Shown here: positions 8,775 through 17,002 of the stretch, piece after piece
How positions within the stretch are numbered: position 1 is the first letter of the stretch
How the letters are laid out: the number at the start of each line of letters is the position of its first letter
Source: an uncultured Lachnospiraceae bacterium
GTDB lineage: Bacteria > Bacillota > Clostridia > Lachnospirales > Lachnospiraceae
DNA length: 64,000 nt
Direction: 5' to 3'
Assembly (NCBI GenBank): GCA_946182825.1
Contig: CAMGZH010000008.1
Span: 22,448 to 86,447, forward strand
Notes under the pieces: model-generated
Databases searched by the model: none
Told to the model about the DNA's origin: nothing
The model's input: only the letters and a program-made list of their open reading frames with translations
Position numbers and translations under genes: made by a program

Positions 8775-10114
8775 GATAAGGTGTAATTATCCAGTCCCAT
8801 AGGAAGGTTCACATTATAGAACGGATCCCCTTCCCGCAACGTGTTCTGCCATCGCTCCACCAGTCTCTCATGGGACTGCTGGGAGCTGAACAGCTCCTTA
8901 TTCTTTCGGATGGCCATGGCTGACGAAACATATACCACACGCATTCCGCCTGCCCGCGCCTTAAGACACAGATCCAGCATCCGGTCACGTCCGGTAAGAT
9001 TGCGGTCAAAGCCTCCGCATCGCTTGAAAAACTTCGCATCGATCATACAGTAACCGTCATCCACTGCAATAACATCCTGAGGAATCACCATGCGCCGGTA
9101 CAACCCCTGAGAAAAGACACTCTGTCCATGACAGACCGGATAGGTGATACCATCCTTGTCACAGATCAGTCCACAGTTATCCACCGTCGTTCCAAAGCCT
9201 CTTAGGAACCTTCCACCGGCAATGGCAACATCCGGCTGTTTGACGTAGGCATAAAGCCGCTCCTGGATCTTTTTCCCCAGGGGCCTGACTCCCTCTTCTT
9301 TTAACACGATCACATCCCTGTGATGGGCACCAAAATCACTTCCGTCATACTCCACATGCCAGTACTCTCCGCTCACATCCGCCTTGACCACAGCAGGGAT
9401 CCCCTGCAAATGCAGGCTTGCCTGGGATACTACAGTGTGCTCGCGCATACTTTTCTTCAGAGCCTCCCGAATCTGGGCCTGATCCAGGGGAAGGTTGTAG
9501 ATCCGCCTGTGCCACAGAAGGGTGGGGATATGACGCAACCGCCTTCCGGAGATAGCGGCTCGAAGCAGGAAATCGTAGGCAAAGGCAAAGGAAAGCTTCT
9601 CCTTGAATCTGCCGATGGCTGCAAATAGTTCCCTCCGTACTGTAAAGGTCTCTCCAATGTAATTGGTATGACGAAGCAGCTCCAGGTTCGGACCCGGAAC
9701 AAAATGCGGGTTCATTCTTGCCTCATCATGGATCTCGTCATGATCGGTATAAATAATATCCGCATCCGGATCTTCCTTGATGGCCCTGGTAAGGTACTGG
9801 AGCATTCCCGGATGCAGGCAATCGGTGGAACCCAGGAAGATCAGATAGTCCCCCCGGCTGACGCGAACGCCCTCATTCCAGACGCTTCCCATGGATGCGG
9901 CACGATGGACTTTATGGTAGTGCAATCGGTAATCCTCTCCGCAGACCTGATAGGCCGCAGCCTCGATCCCTGCATGAGGACAGGCGTCCATCACCTGGAT
10001 CTCCATGTTCCTCCAGCCGATCCGATATACCGATTCCAGAACCTGCTTAAAGAAGAGCTGATTGGTTTCATATGCTCCGATCACAACAGAATACCGGATA
10101 TCTTCCATTTTCAT
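8771..10114 (-). CDS. Family 2 glycosyltransferase
   Basis: Likely transfers a sugar from a nucleotide donor to a growing surface polymer in the cytoplasm. The first about 240 residues have a GT-A fold signature: YSVVIGAYETN at the N-terminus, a MGSVWNEGVRVSRGDYLIFL segment, and acidic TDHDE after YLTRAIKEDPDADIIY. The second half (KRCGGFDRNLTGRD, LDLCLKARAGG) looks like a second, degenerate or acceptor-binding GT2 unit as in rhamnosyltransferase-like proteins. There is no membrane segment. ATG 10114 has AGGAGG eight bases upstream. It is the last gene of the operon that starts at the WcaJ-like transferase. Donor and acceptor cannot be told from sequence. Confidence 0.88.
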   Translation of the reverse strand: MKMEDIRYSVVIGAYETNQLFFKQVLESVYRIGWRNMEIQVMDACPHAGIEAAAYQVCGEDYRLHYHKVHRAASMGSVWNEGVRVSRGDYLIFLGSTDCLHPGMLQYLTRAIKEDPDADIIYTDHDEIHDEARMNPHFVPGPNLELLRHTNYIGETFTVRRELFAAIGRFKEKLSFAFAYDFLLRAAISGRRLRHIPTLLWHRRIYNLPLDQAQIREALKKSMREHTVVSQASLHLQGIPAVVKADVSGEYWHVEYDGSDFGAHHRDVIVLKEEGVRPLGKKIQERLYAYVKQPDVAIAGGRFLRGFGTTVDNCGLICDKDGITYPVCHGQSVFSQGLYRRMVIPQDVIAVDDGYCMIDAKFFKRCGGFDRNLTGRDRMLDLCLKARAGGMRVVYVSSAMAIRKNKELFSSQQSHERLVERWQNTLREGDPFYNVNLPMGLDNYTLS

Positions 10115-10167
10115 CCGCCGGCCCTCCTTTCTGTTATTCTCTCATCTACTAAGGTTATCCACATTTT

Positions 10168-11337
10168 TTAAAGTTGTACACCGGCTGCCTCTAACAGCTC
10201 CCTGGCACTTTCCACAGAATCCGCTCCCTCTTTGTTCTTCACCGGAGCAAACTCCTCCTGACGTAAAACCTCATACGGAAGGCAGTCTTCCATATAAGAC
10301 AGAAGATCTGTAATCAGGATCTCAAACTTATATCCGTTAGGCTCCTGCGGTTTGTGGAAAACACCCTGCGCATCCATATAGGGGATCTTCTTTTCTGCCA
10401 GATGAACCGGCATGTTCTCACCGGCAATTCTGTCCAGATCCTCCATCCGGAACAGGTAGTTTAAGATAACACCCATGCCGTAGGTCAAACCGCCGTCACT
10501 GTTTCGCTGTGCCGCCTGTTCCCTAGAAAGCTCATAGTATTCCACAATGGCAGGATGGTTGTCTCGCATACACATTACCCCCACCTTCTCCTCCGGTGAA
10601 CGCTTTACCACGGCCTTGCTTCCGCAGGTCTTTCCCTCGCTGACAACGGCTCCGAGGAAAACAGGATCCGCGATCTTAGCCAATACATTATCCACACCGA
10701 AAACGTTCAGCCACTTCACGCCCCGCTTCTTTAATTCCTCTGTCAGTCCGGCCTTCTTCATGGAAGGATACCAGCCGCCGTTTCCGTTGGGGGATGTGGC
10801 AGGTGTCACTTCATCTTCCATTAGAAGATTGCCCTCATAATCGCAGGCAGGAGCCATTTCCTGTGTGAAGAAATATACATTCTCCTCTCCATACCCGAAG
10901 TAGGAATGCTCCTTGAAAAAAGCCCTGGTTGCCGCATCATTTTTATCACTTGTCATAATGCAGACCGGAACCTTTGTCGGATCCACCGTTGACTGGTCCG
11001 CATGTTCAGAAGCGATCTCCAGCTGGCGCTGAAGGTTGTTAAACAGGCACTCAAAGATGTACAGTTCTCTGGTTCGTCCGATGTTCAAGGTTCCCTTGGG
11101 GCCGTCAAATCCGAGTCTCGTTCCCATTCCACCGGCCAGCAGCACCAGACCAAGGGCTCCCTGCTCCATAAGCGCACTTCCCTTTTTGACATAGGCATCT
11201 TCCTTTGCCTCCCGCGCCTCAATGGTGAGCGGTGTCAAAGGACGAATCTGTCCCTCTTCCTCTGCGGCTTTTTTCTTATATGCAAACGCCGCTTTCTTAT
11301 ATTCCTCCACAAGCTTTTGTGCTTCTTCCCGTGTCAT
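10168..11337 (-). CDS. UDP-sugar pyrophosphorylase of the eukaryotic UAP1/UDPGP type
   Basis: Activates a hexose- or N-acetylhexosamine-1-phosphate with UTP to a UDP-sugar, supplying donors to neighbouring glycosyltransferases. The 389 residues show the UDPGP-family nucleotide loop LAGGMGTRLGFDGPKG (about residues 67-82), the SPNGNGGWYPS segment that contacts UTP/sugar, VFGVDNVLAK, and a GYKFEILITDLL segment close to that of UAP1 (UDP-GlcNAc pyrophosphorylase). This is distinct from bacterial GalU and GlmU. Start ATG with GGGAGGA upstream. It sits between two GT2 genes. Whether it prefers glucose or GlcNAc/GalNAc phosphate is not clear. Confidence 0.88.
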   Translation of the reverse strand: MTREEAQKLVEEYKKAAFAYKKKAAEEEGQIRPLTPLTIEAREAKEDAYVKKGSALMEQGALGLVLLAGGMGTRLGFDGPKGTLNIGRTRELYIFECLFNNLQRQLEIASEHADQSTVDPTKVPVCIMTSDKNDAATRAFFKEHSYFGYGEENVYFFTQEMAPACDYEGNLLMEDEVTPATSPNGNGGWYPSMKKAGLTEELKKRGVKWLNVFGVDNVLAKIADPVFLGAVVSEGKTCGSKAVVKRSPEEKVGVMCMRDNHPAIVEYYELSREQAAQRNSDGGLTYGMGVILNYLFRMEDLDRIAGENMPVHLAEKKIPYMDAQGVFHKPQEPNGYKFEILITDLLSYMEDCLPYEVLRQEEFAPVKNKEGADSVESARELLEAAGVQL

Positions 11338-11387
11338 AATTCCTCCCTGCTATGGAAAAGGCAGAGCCTCTGCCCTGCCAGTCCCTG

Positions 11388-12158
11388 TCACATAAACTTG
11401 AATACTCCGTAAATTCCCCAGCGTACCAAGTTACTGAAACTTTTGATCCTGCCAAGTTTGAGATAGTCACGATAGAACTTCCACTGAACCCGGATCAGTT
11501 TTTTCTTGTTACCTGTTGTTGATCCTGCCAGCACACGATACTTTGCCAGAGGCTTCGGGTTACCGTAAGCCACGCCCTTTGCCGCAACACAGTCCAGCCA
11601 GAAGGCATAGTCGTCACGAAGACTTTTAAGCTCTTCCCGAAGGTAGATCTTGCCCTTTGCCTGTGTATCATACAGTCCTGTCAGACAGCCGATGTAGTTG
11701 CGGACGCACATCTTCTTATAGGTCAGCTTTTCCGGTGCCTTTACCATACGTCCGTATACTCTGGAGTTCTCATCCATCAGACGATAGCTGCTGTACACAC
11801 AGGCCGCATCCTTCTGCGCCATCAGCTTCAACTGCTCCTCAAGGAAGTTCTCCTCCCAGACATCGTCTGCATCCAGAAGGGCAATGTAACGTCCCTTTGC
11901 CTCTTTGATTCCGTGATTTCTGGCGGCTGCCGAACCTGCATTTTCCTGACAGATCAAACGGATCCTTGCGTCCTTCTTCTCGTAGCTTCTTACCAGATCT
12001 GCGGAACCGTCCGAAGAACCGTCGTCTACAACGATCATTTCCCAGTTTGTATAAGTCTGTGCAAGGACAGAGTCCATCGTCTCTGCAATATATTTTTCAC
12101 CATTCCAGCAGGGAGTGATGATGGATACCATATCCCGGGTGTTTTTCTGCTTTTCCAT
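11388..12158 (-). CDS. Family 2 glycosyltransferase
   Basis: Single GT-A domain enzyme of 256 residues, probably adding one sugar to the surface glycopolymer. Clear GT2 motifs: VSIITPCWNGEKYIAETMDS, MIVVDDGSSDGS, ENAGSAAARNHGI, and the metal-binding LLDADDVW. The C-terminal part (KSLRDDYAFWLDCVAAKG) carries the usual acidic catalytic stretch. It is similar to the WcaA/EpsJ group. Start ATG with AAGGAG upstream; that site is part of a small hairpin (see 12165-12216). There is no membrane segment. Confidence 0.92.
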   Translation of the reverse strand: MEKQKNTRDMVSIITPCWNGEKYIAETMDSVLAQTYTNWEMIVVDDGSSDGSADLVRSYEKKDARIRLICQENAGSAAARNHGIKEAKGRYIALLDADDVWEENFLEEQLKLMAQKDAACVYSSYRLMDENSRVYGRMVKAPEKLTYKKMCVRNYIGCLTGLYDTQAKGKIYLREELKSLRDDYAFWLDCVAAKGVAYGNPKPLAKYRVLAGSTTGNKKKLIRVQWKFYRDYLKLGRIKSFSNLVRWGIYGVFKFM

Positions 12159-12164
12159 TTGGCT

Positions 12165-12216
12165 CCTTGTTACACAAGGGCACGCACGAAGCCGACAGAA
12201 TCGGTAACGTGCGTGC
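12165..12216 (-). promoter_or_regulatory. Tandem hairpins in the tarI-GT2 gap, one holding the ribosome site
   Basis: An 8-bp perfect stem GCACGCAC/GTGCGTGC (12180-12187 and 12209-12216) with an inner CCGA/TCGG is directly followed on the minus strand by CCTTG/CAAGG (12165-12179), whose 3' arm overlaps the AAGGAG site of the next gene. There is no T-run, so a translational or mRNA-stability role is more likely than termination. Confidence 0.5.
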
Positions 12217-12221
12217 TCTTA

Positions 12222-13019
12222 TCATGAATTGCTGTTTTTCTTCTCTTCGTTCTCGCCGTTGATCATCTCCATGCGCTTACCGATACGGTTGGTAATACCA
12301 AGACCGAAGGCCTGCTCATTCTCCTGGAACTGAAGAAGGGCGCGGAACATATATACATCCTCCGGTGTTGTAACCTTAATGTTACCACGGTTACCCTCTA
12401 CCATATAAGCGGTCTGACCCAGGGTACGGATGATGGTGCAGGAATCCACCATGTTCTCATATCCTTCCGGTCTCTTACGGATCTTCTCATGGGCATCTAA
12501 AATATCCTTAAGGTAGAAGCTCTGAGGTGCCTGACCTGCAAAGGTCTCCTTACGGTAAGGAACCGTGTCTACCACATCACCGGTCTTTGAAACCATAATG
12601 GTCTCATAGCAGGCTGTGGATGTAATGGCATTTCCATGCTCCTTAACCCCCTGGATGTTACGGCTGATAACGTCATAGGATACATAAGGTCTTACACCGT
12701 CATGAAGCAGCACGATGGAATCCGGATCGTTTTCCTTCTCAACGGCCTTCAGGCAGTTATAGATAGAATCCTGCGCACTGTCTCCACCCGGAACGATTCC
12801 GCAGACCTTTTTCAAATGATACTCGTCCACAAGCTGCTGCACATACGGAATATAATCCTTCAGAGTTGAAATATAGATCTTATCGATCTCATTGTGATAC
12901 TGGAACAACTGAAGGGTATGCACCAGGATCGGCTTACCGTTGATCTCAAGAAACTGCTTTGGGATACCGGCTCCCATTCTAACACCCTTACCACCTGCGA
13001 AAATACATGCTATGTTCAT
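12222..13019 (-). CDS. IspD/TarI-family cytidylyltransferase
   Basis: Transfers CMP from CTP to a sugar-alcohol phosphate. The family includes IspD (methylerythritol-4-phosphate, isoprenoid route) and TarI (ribitol-5-phosphate, teichoic acid). Visible are the nucleotide loop IFAGGKGVRMGAGIPKQFL, LLHDGVRPYVS, GQAPQSFYLKDI and the C-terminal GNRGNIKVTTPEDV. The start is at 13019, one base after the preceding stop, with AGGAGT upstream. About 40 residues beyond the usual family end form a charged tail ending EEKKNSNS. Its place between a TagGH-like exporter and glycosyltransferases favours a TarI-like role making a CDP-polyol, but no TarJ-type reductase is in the window, so an IspD role cannot be excluded. 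Confidence 0.88.
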   Translation of the reverse strand: MNIACIFAGGKGVRMGAGIPKQFLEINGKPILVHTLQLFQYHNEIDKIYISTLKDYIPYVQQLVDEYHLKKVCGIVPGGDSAQDSIYNCLKAVEKENDPDSIVLLHDGVRPYVSYDVISRNIQGVKEHGNAITSTACYETIMVSKTGDVVDTVPYRKETFAGQAPQSFYLKDILDAHEKIRKRPEGYENMVDSCTIIRTLGQTAYMVEGNRGNIKVTTPEDVYMFRALLQFQENEQAFGLGITNRIGKRMEMINGENEEKKNSNS

Positions 13020-13020
13020 T

Positions 13021-14076
13021 TTATGACTCCTCTCCAACACCGGCATTCATCATGTCTGCTGCTGCCAGATCCATCTGGCGTTCTTCTTCCTCTTCAAGAC
13101 TTCCGTCTGTATCGATCCTTAATTCCTTCAATACATCCGGCATTCCTTCCCGGTACAACGGTTTCACCTTATCCGGGATCTGAAGTACATCCATGGCCTT
13201 TTCAATATCCAGATCCATATTATTCATCAACCGCGCAACATCCTTCATTCGCATCTTACGGGCAGCCTTTCTACGGATCGCCTTCTGTCGCTTTTCCTTG
13301 GCTGCCTTTGCCGCGATCTCTTCCGGATCTGCCGCTGTCATCTCTTCATAGATCGGCGCAATGTCTTCAATGTCACCGAAGGCCTTCAGTCTTCCGTGAT
13401 CCAAGATCATGGCCTTGTTGCAGATCCTCTTGACCTGGGGAAGGGAATGGGATACAAAGAGCACCGTAACATCTCCCTCGAACATGCTCTTGACCTTTTC
13501 CTCCGACTTACGACGGAACTTACTGTCTCCCACCGAAAGCACCTCATCGAGGATCAGAATGTCCGGATTCACCGCCGTACAGATGGCAAATCCCAAACGG
13601 CTCCTCATTCCTGAGGAGTAGTTCTTGATCGGTACATCCACGAACTTCTCCAGCTCGGCGAAAGAAATGATCTCATCGAACTTGGTATCGATAAATTCCT
13701 TTTTATAACCGAGGATCGATCCGTATAAATAGATATTCTCTCTTGCGGTATATTCCTTTTCAAAACCGGCTCCAAGCTCCAGCAGCGGAGCAAGGCTTCC
13801 ACGCCGTTTCACGGTTCCCTCTGTCGGATGATATACTCCAGCGATGGCTTTTAATATGGTGGACTTACCCGCACCGTTCAGGCCTAAAATTCCCACACGG
13901 TCTCCCGGGTAAAGCTTAAAACTGATATCCTTTAACGCCCAGAACTCATCCACCTTCATATGCTTACGGGTCACCAGGTTGATAAAAAACTCTTTCAGGG
14001 AATCATGCATTTCCTGACTCAGATTAAATTTCATTCCAAGGTTTGAAACCTCGACCGTTGGCTTTACCTTTGCCAT
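13021..14076 (-). CDS. Polysaccharide/teichoic acid ABC exporter, ATP-binding subunit (TagH/Wzt-like)
   Basis: Energises export of a lipid-linked glycopolymer across the membrane with the permease encoded just upstream. Nucleotide-binding domain at about residues 1-250: Walker A GLNGAGKST, the signature YSSGMRSRLGFA, Walker B DILILDEVLSVGD and the switch His in LFVSHS, all typical of the TagH/Wzt/KpsT branch. The remaining about 100 residues are a highly charged Lys/Arg then acidic tail (KRQKAIRRKAARKMRMKD...) that does not look like the carbohydrate-binding domain of Wzt, nor the membrane-crossing tail of TagH; its role is unknown. ATG with AGGAG six bases upstream; 16 bp after the permease gene. 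Confidence 0.93.
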   Translation of the reverse strand: MAKVKPTVEVSNLGMKFNLSQEMHDSLKEFFINLVTRKHMKVDEFWALKDISFKLYPGDRVGILGLNGAGKSTILKAIAGVYHPTEGTVKRRGSLAPLLELGAGFEKEYTARENIYLYGSILGYKKEFIDTKFDEIISFAELEKFVDVPIKNYSSGMRSRLGFAICTAVNPDILILDEVLSVGDSKFRRKSEEKVKSMFEGDVTVLFVSHSLPQVKRICNKAMILDHGRLKAFGDIEDIAPIYEEMTAADPEEIAAKAAKEKRQKAIRRKAARKMRMKDVARLMNNMDLDIEKAMDVLQIPDKVKPLYREGMPDVLKELRIDTDGSLEEEEERQMDLAAADMMNAGVGEES

Positions 14077-14092
14077 GATACACTCCTATTAA

Positions 14093-14872
14093 TTACAGAT
14101 GTAAGATAAACTCATCCTGTTTCTTCTTAAGTAACCAGAAACCGAATACAAATACAAAAATTCCGAATGCCATAGGGTATGCGTACTCCCATATTCCGTT
14201 ACTGTATCCCATCAAAGCTCCACGGAAAAGATTGATGATGCAATACAGCGGATTCAGATCCAGAAGCCATGAAAGTCCGTGCTTCTCCAGTCGCTCTACC
14301 GGGTAGAAGATCGCGGACAGGTACATGATGATCATGGTTGCCACATTCCACAGATACTCCACATCACGGAAGAATACATCCATGACGCAAAGGATCACAC
14401 CGACACCGATCGTTACGATCAGGAGGGTAAACATGGCCGGGAACACCTTCCAGATCCGAAGCGTCGGCATCAGATGTGAATAGATCATAACCGGGATCAA
14501 CACCAGAAGCGAGATCAGATAAATAATAAAGTTATACAAAATGCTGGATAAGGGATAAAAGTACTTCGGTACATATACCTTCTTGATCATGCTGGCATTG
14601 CTTCGGATCGCATGACAGGCCACCTTTGTTCCTGTACTGAAAAAAGAAAAGGTCAATCTTCCGCACATAATGTAGGTAGCAAATGTCCGGTCTGATAATC
14701 GGTTGAACAGGGCACCGAATACTACAACCAGTACGGTGGTCGTCATCAACGGCTCGATCAATGACCAGATAATTCCAAGATAACTTCTTCTGTATTTGAG
14801 GTTGATTCCACGCTTCACCAGCTCTCCGAGCAGGAAACGATAGTCCAGGAATCCTTTGATATACTTTGTCAT
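14093..14872 (-). CDS. Polysaccharide/teichoic acid ABC exporter, permease (TagG/Wzm-like)
   Basis: Integral membrane half of the glycopolymer exporter, 259 residues. N-terminal LKYRRSYLGIIWSLIEPL is the conserved amphipathic gate helix of the ABC-2 family, followed by about six hydrophobic helices and the motif PVERLEKHGLSWLLDLNPLY typical of TagG/Wzm. The start codon overlaps the stop of the WcaJ-like gene by four bases (ATGA), so translation is coupled. It precedes the ATPase gene. Confidence 0.94.
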   Translation of the reverse strand: MTKYIKGFLDYRFLLGELVKRGINLKYRRSYLGIIWSLIEPLMTTTVLVVVFGALFNRLSDRTFATYIMCGRLTFSFFSTGTKVACHAIRSNASMIKKVYVPKYFYPLSSILYNFIIYLISLLVLIPVMIYSHLMPTLRIWKVFPAMFTLLIVTIGVGVILCVMDVFFRDVEYLWNVATMIIMYLSAIFYPVERLEKHGLSWLLDLNPLYCIINLFRGALMGYSNGIWEYAYPMAFGIFVFVFGFWLLKKKQDEFILHL

Positions 14873-16233
14873 TTTGCTGTGGTTTCTCCTTCTTCAATAC
14901 CCTCTGTACTCTCCTTCTGGAAAACAACCCGCAGTGTCAACAGGATCAGCTGCAGATCCAAAAGTATGGAGGTTTTTTGTACATAGATCATATCGAACTT
15001 CAGCTTATCGTAGGTGGTGGTGTTGTACTTACCGTAGACCTGCGCATAGCCTGTCAATCCTGCCTTAACAGAAAGCCGGAAATCAAATTCCGGTACCTTC
15101 TGACAATATTCCTCATGGATCTGTGGTCGCTCCGGTCTGGGACCGACAAAGGACATATCACCTTTCAGAATATTAAAGAACTGAGGGATCTCATCGATTC
15201 GTGTTGCACGGATCACATGACCGATGGGGGTGATACGGTCATCATTCTCGGTGGCAAGTCTTGCTCCTCCCACCTTCTCCGCATCCACGATCATGCTTCG
15301 GAATTTCAGGACATTAAAACGCTTCTTCCCAATGGTGTATCTTTCCTGTTTGTAGAAGACCGGTCCCTTGTCATAGCTGTAGATCAGGATGGCGGTTACA
15401 AGCATGATGGGGGAGGAAAGAATAATACCGATCAGAGCCAGCACAATATCCCCCGCCCGCTTGATGATGCTTTGAACCGCAGAGAATCCGATATTCCTTG
15501 AAAGATACAGCGGTGTATCAAAAAGGTTCAGATCCTCTGACTCCTTCACAATAATGTCTGAGATCTTCGGGGTGAAGTATACCCTCTTCTGCTGATCAAA
15601 ACAGAGCTTCAAGATCTTGTTCTTCAGTTCTGACGGAACATCATTGATCAGAACGGCATCATACTTTTGGATCTCCTCTGTGATCTTCTCCATGGAGGTA
15701 TCGGCCGGCAGTGTCCGGGCGATACGATACTTATCTCCTCTGTGATTCATCTTACGGTCCAGGTTATTCTTATGCTCTCCCTGGATCATCAGCATCTGGT
15801 ACGGCGGGAAGATCTGACGGAACAGCCAGGTTCCGAAATAGGTCATTCCAAACAGCACCACGATATCGATGAGGCACATGTTCATATGAATAAAAACAAT
15901 GGTTGGGATCAGCCTTGCGTAACCGACCATCATAATGGTAAAGATACCCATAACGATATTGGTCATGACCGACGCAAGGGCGCAGCCGATACTGCCATGG
16001 GAGATCCGGCTGATTCCGATCTTATACCCGCCAAAGGACTGGATAAAGAAGATAGCTACCATCATATAGATTGCAACCATCAACCAGTTACCTTTGCCAA
16101 GGAACTTACGATCCATAAGAATGTTCAACCAGTTATTCCAGGCAACATAGAAAATTGCAGATATTACAAACGTGATTAAAATATTCGTAACGGCCTGGTA
16201 CAAGTACTTGCCGCTCTCTCTTCTTTTTGACAT
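14869..16233 (-). CDS. Polyprenyl-phosphate glycosylphosphotransferase (WcaJ/CpsE-like priming enzyme)
   Basis: Starts polymer assembly by moving a sugar-1-phosphate from a UDP-sugar to undecaprenyl phosphate. The 454 residues have four to five N-terminal membrane segments (about 15-130), a cytoplasmic CoA-binding-like domain (about 140-240), another hydrophobic segment (IKRAGDIVLALIGIILSSP) and the catalytic bacterial sugar transferase domain with KLRFRSM-type motif (NVLKFRSMIVDAEK), ATRIDEIPQFFNILKGDMSFVGPRPERP split over about 290-400, and the C-terminal AGLTGYAQVYGKY. Start ATG with GGGAGAG upstream. First gene of the 16.2-8.8 kb operon, with its own promoter. The sugar is probably a hexose or N-acetylhexosamine. 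Confidence 0.94.
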   Translation of the reverse strand: MSKRRESGKYLYQAVTNILITFVISAIFYVAWNNWLNILMDRKFLGKGNWLMVAIYMMVAIFFIQSFGGYKIGISRISHGSIGCALASVMTNIVMGIFTIMMVGYARLIPTIVFIHMNMCLIDIVVLFGMTYFGTWLFRQIFPPYQMLMIQGEHKNNLDRKMNHRGDKYRIARTLPADTSMEKITEEIQKYDAVLINDVPSELKNKILKLCFDQQKRVYFTPKISDIIVKESEDLNLFDTPLYLSRNIGFSAVQSIIKRAGDIVLALIGIILSSPIMLVTAILIYSYDKGPVFYKQERYTIGKKRFNVLKFRSMIVDAEKVGGARLATENDDRITPIGHVIRATRIDEIPQFFNILKGDMSFVGPRPERPQIHEEYCQKVPEFDFRLSVKAGLTGYAQVYGKYNTTTYDKLKFDMIYVQKTSILLDLQLILLTLRVVFQKESTEGIEEGETTAK

Positions 16234-16299
16234 ATATTCTCTCCCGACAGGGCCATTGGTCTGACCCGTCAGTCCTTTTTCATTTTGACCATCTGAAAA

Positions 16300-16328
16300 A
16301 TAATAGCACGTTCAGGGTTTTGTGTAAA
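16300..16328 (-). promoter_or_regulatory. Promoter of the glycopolymer export operon
   Basis: TTTACA (16323-16328) and TATTAT (16300-16305) with 17 bp between them on the minus strand, giving a leader of about 60 nt before the WcaJ-like gene. It is back to back with the glpP promoter. Confidence 0.7.
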
Positions 16329-16348
16329 GTAACCTTACTGTCCACCGA

Positions 16349-16377
16349 TTGTTCCCGGGCTTTTCCTATGGCATAAT
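16349..16377 (+). promoter_or_regulatory. Promoter of glpP
   Basis: TTGTTC (16349-16354) and CATAAT (16372-16377) with a 17-bp spacer, the -10 box extended by TG two bases upstream. The start codon follows after about 32 bp, with AGGGGG as ribosome site. Confidence 0.65.
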
Positions 16378-16409
16378 AAAGGCAAAGATATTATATTCAG
16401 GGGGTTGTT

Positions 16410-16976
16410 ATGAATCCAGTACTACATGATGCTTTAACCGATTCTCCCGTGATCGCCGCCATCAAAGATCCCGACGGTCTGGTGAAATGCAAGGATTGCG
16501 AAAGCCGGATCATTTTTATTCTATACGGCGACATTCTTACCATTCCGGGAATCATAGACACGGTCAAGTCCTACGGCAAATATGCTCTGATCGACATTGA
16601 CCTCATCAGCGGTCTCTACCCAGGTGAGATCGCCGTTGACTTTATTCACGAGAACACAAAAGCGGACGGTATTATTTCCACCCACTCCGCTGTGATCAAA
16701 CGCGCCAAATGCCTTGGACTGTCTACCGTGATGCGCTTTTTCGTTATCGATTCCATGGCCTATGACTCCATGGAAAGGGCTGCCCGGGAACTGTCCCCGG
16801 ATATGATCGAGATGCTTCCCGGCGTTATGCCAAAGGTCGCAAAGCGGATCGTCGCCTTTTCCAGGGTACCGGTGATCGCCAGCGGACTGATCACCGACAA
16901 GGAAGATGTTATGGCTCTTCTCGATGCCGGTGTCACTTCCGTTTCATCAACAAATCAGCTGGTGTGGTTTTTATAA
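16410..16976 (+). CDS. glpP: Glycerol-3-phosphate-responsive antiterminator GlpP
   Basis: GlpP binds leader RNAs of glycerol genes when glycerol-3-phosphate is present and prevents termination (known from Bacillus subtilis glpD). The 188 residues match the family: SPVIAAIKDPDGL at the start, FILYGDILTIPGIID, ALIDIDLISGL, DGIISTHSAVIKRAK, the FFVIDSMAYDS motif, DMIEMLPGVMPKV and VIASGLITDKEDVMALLDAG, a TIM-barrel-like fold resembling phosphate-binding enzymes. It is one of only two + strand genes, flanked by its own promoter and terminator and by unrelated surface-polymer genes. No glycerol gene is adjacent; the likely target is the dehydrogenase operon at 38-41 kb, whose leader holds a terminator. 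Confidence 0.94.
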   Translation: MNPVLHDALTDSPVIAAIKDPDGLVKCKDCESRIIFILYGDILTIPGIIDTVKSYGKYALIDIDLISGLYPGEIAVDFIHENTKADGIISTHSAVIKRAKCLGLSTVMRFFVIDSMAYDSMERAARELSPDMIEMLPGVMPKVAKRIVAFSRVPVIASGLITDKEDVMALLDAGVTSVSSTNQLVWFL

Positions 16977-17002
16977 ACCGACACCAGCTGATCTTTATTT
17001 TA
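16954..17002 (+). terminator. Strong terminator after glpP
   Basis: A perfect 12-bp stem ATCAGCTGGTGT/ACACCAGCTGAT continues into a GGTTT/AAACC inner stem with one bulged G, followed by CTTTATTTTA on the + strand. The glpP stop codon lies within the hairpin, and the stop of the convergent metallophosphatase gene lies in the T-run, so it may act in both directions. Confidence 0.9.
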
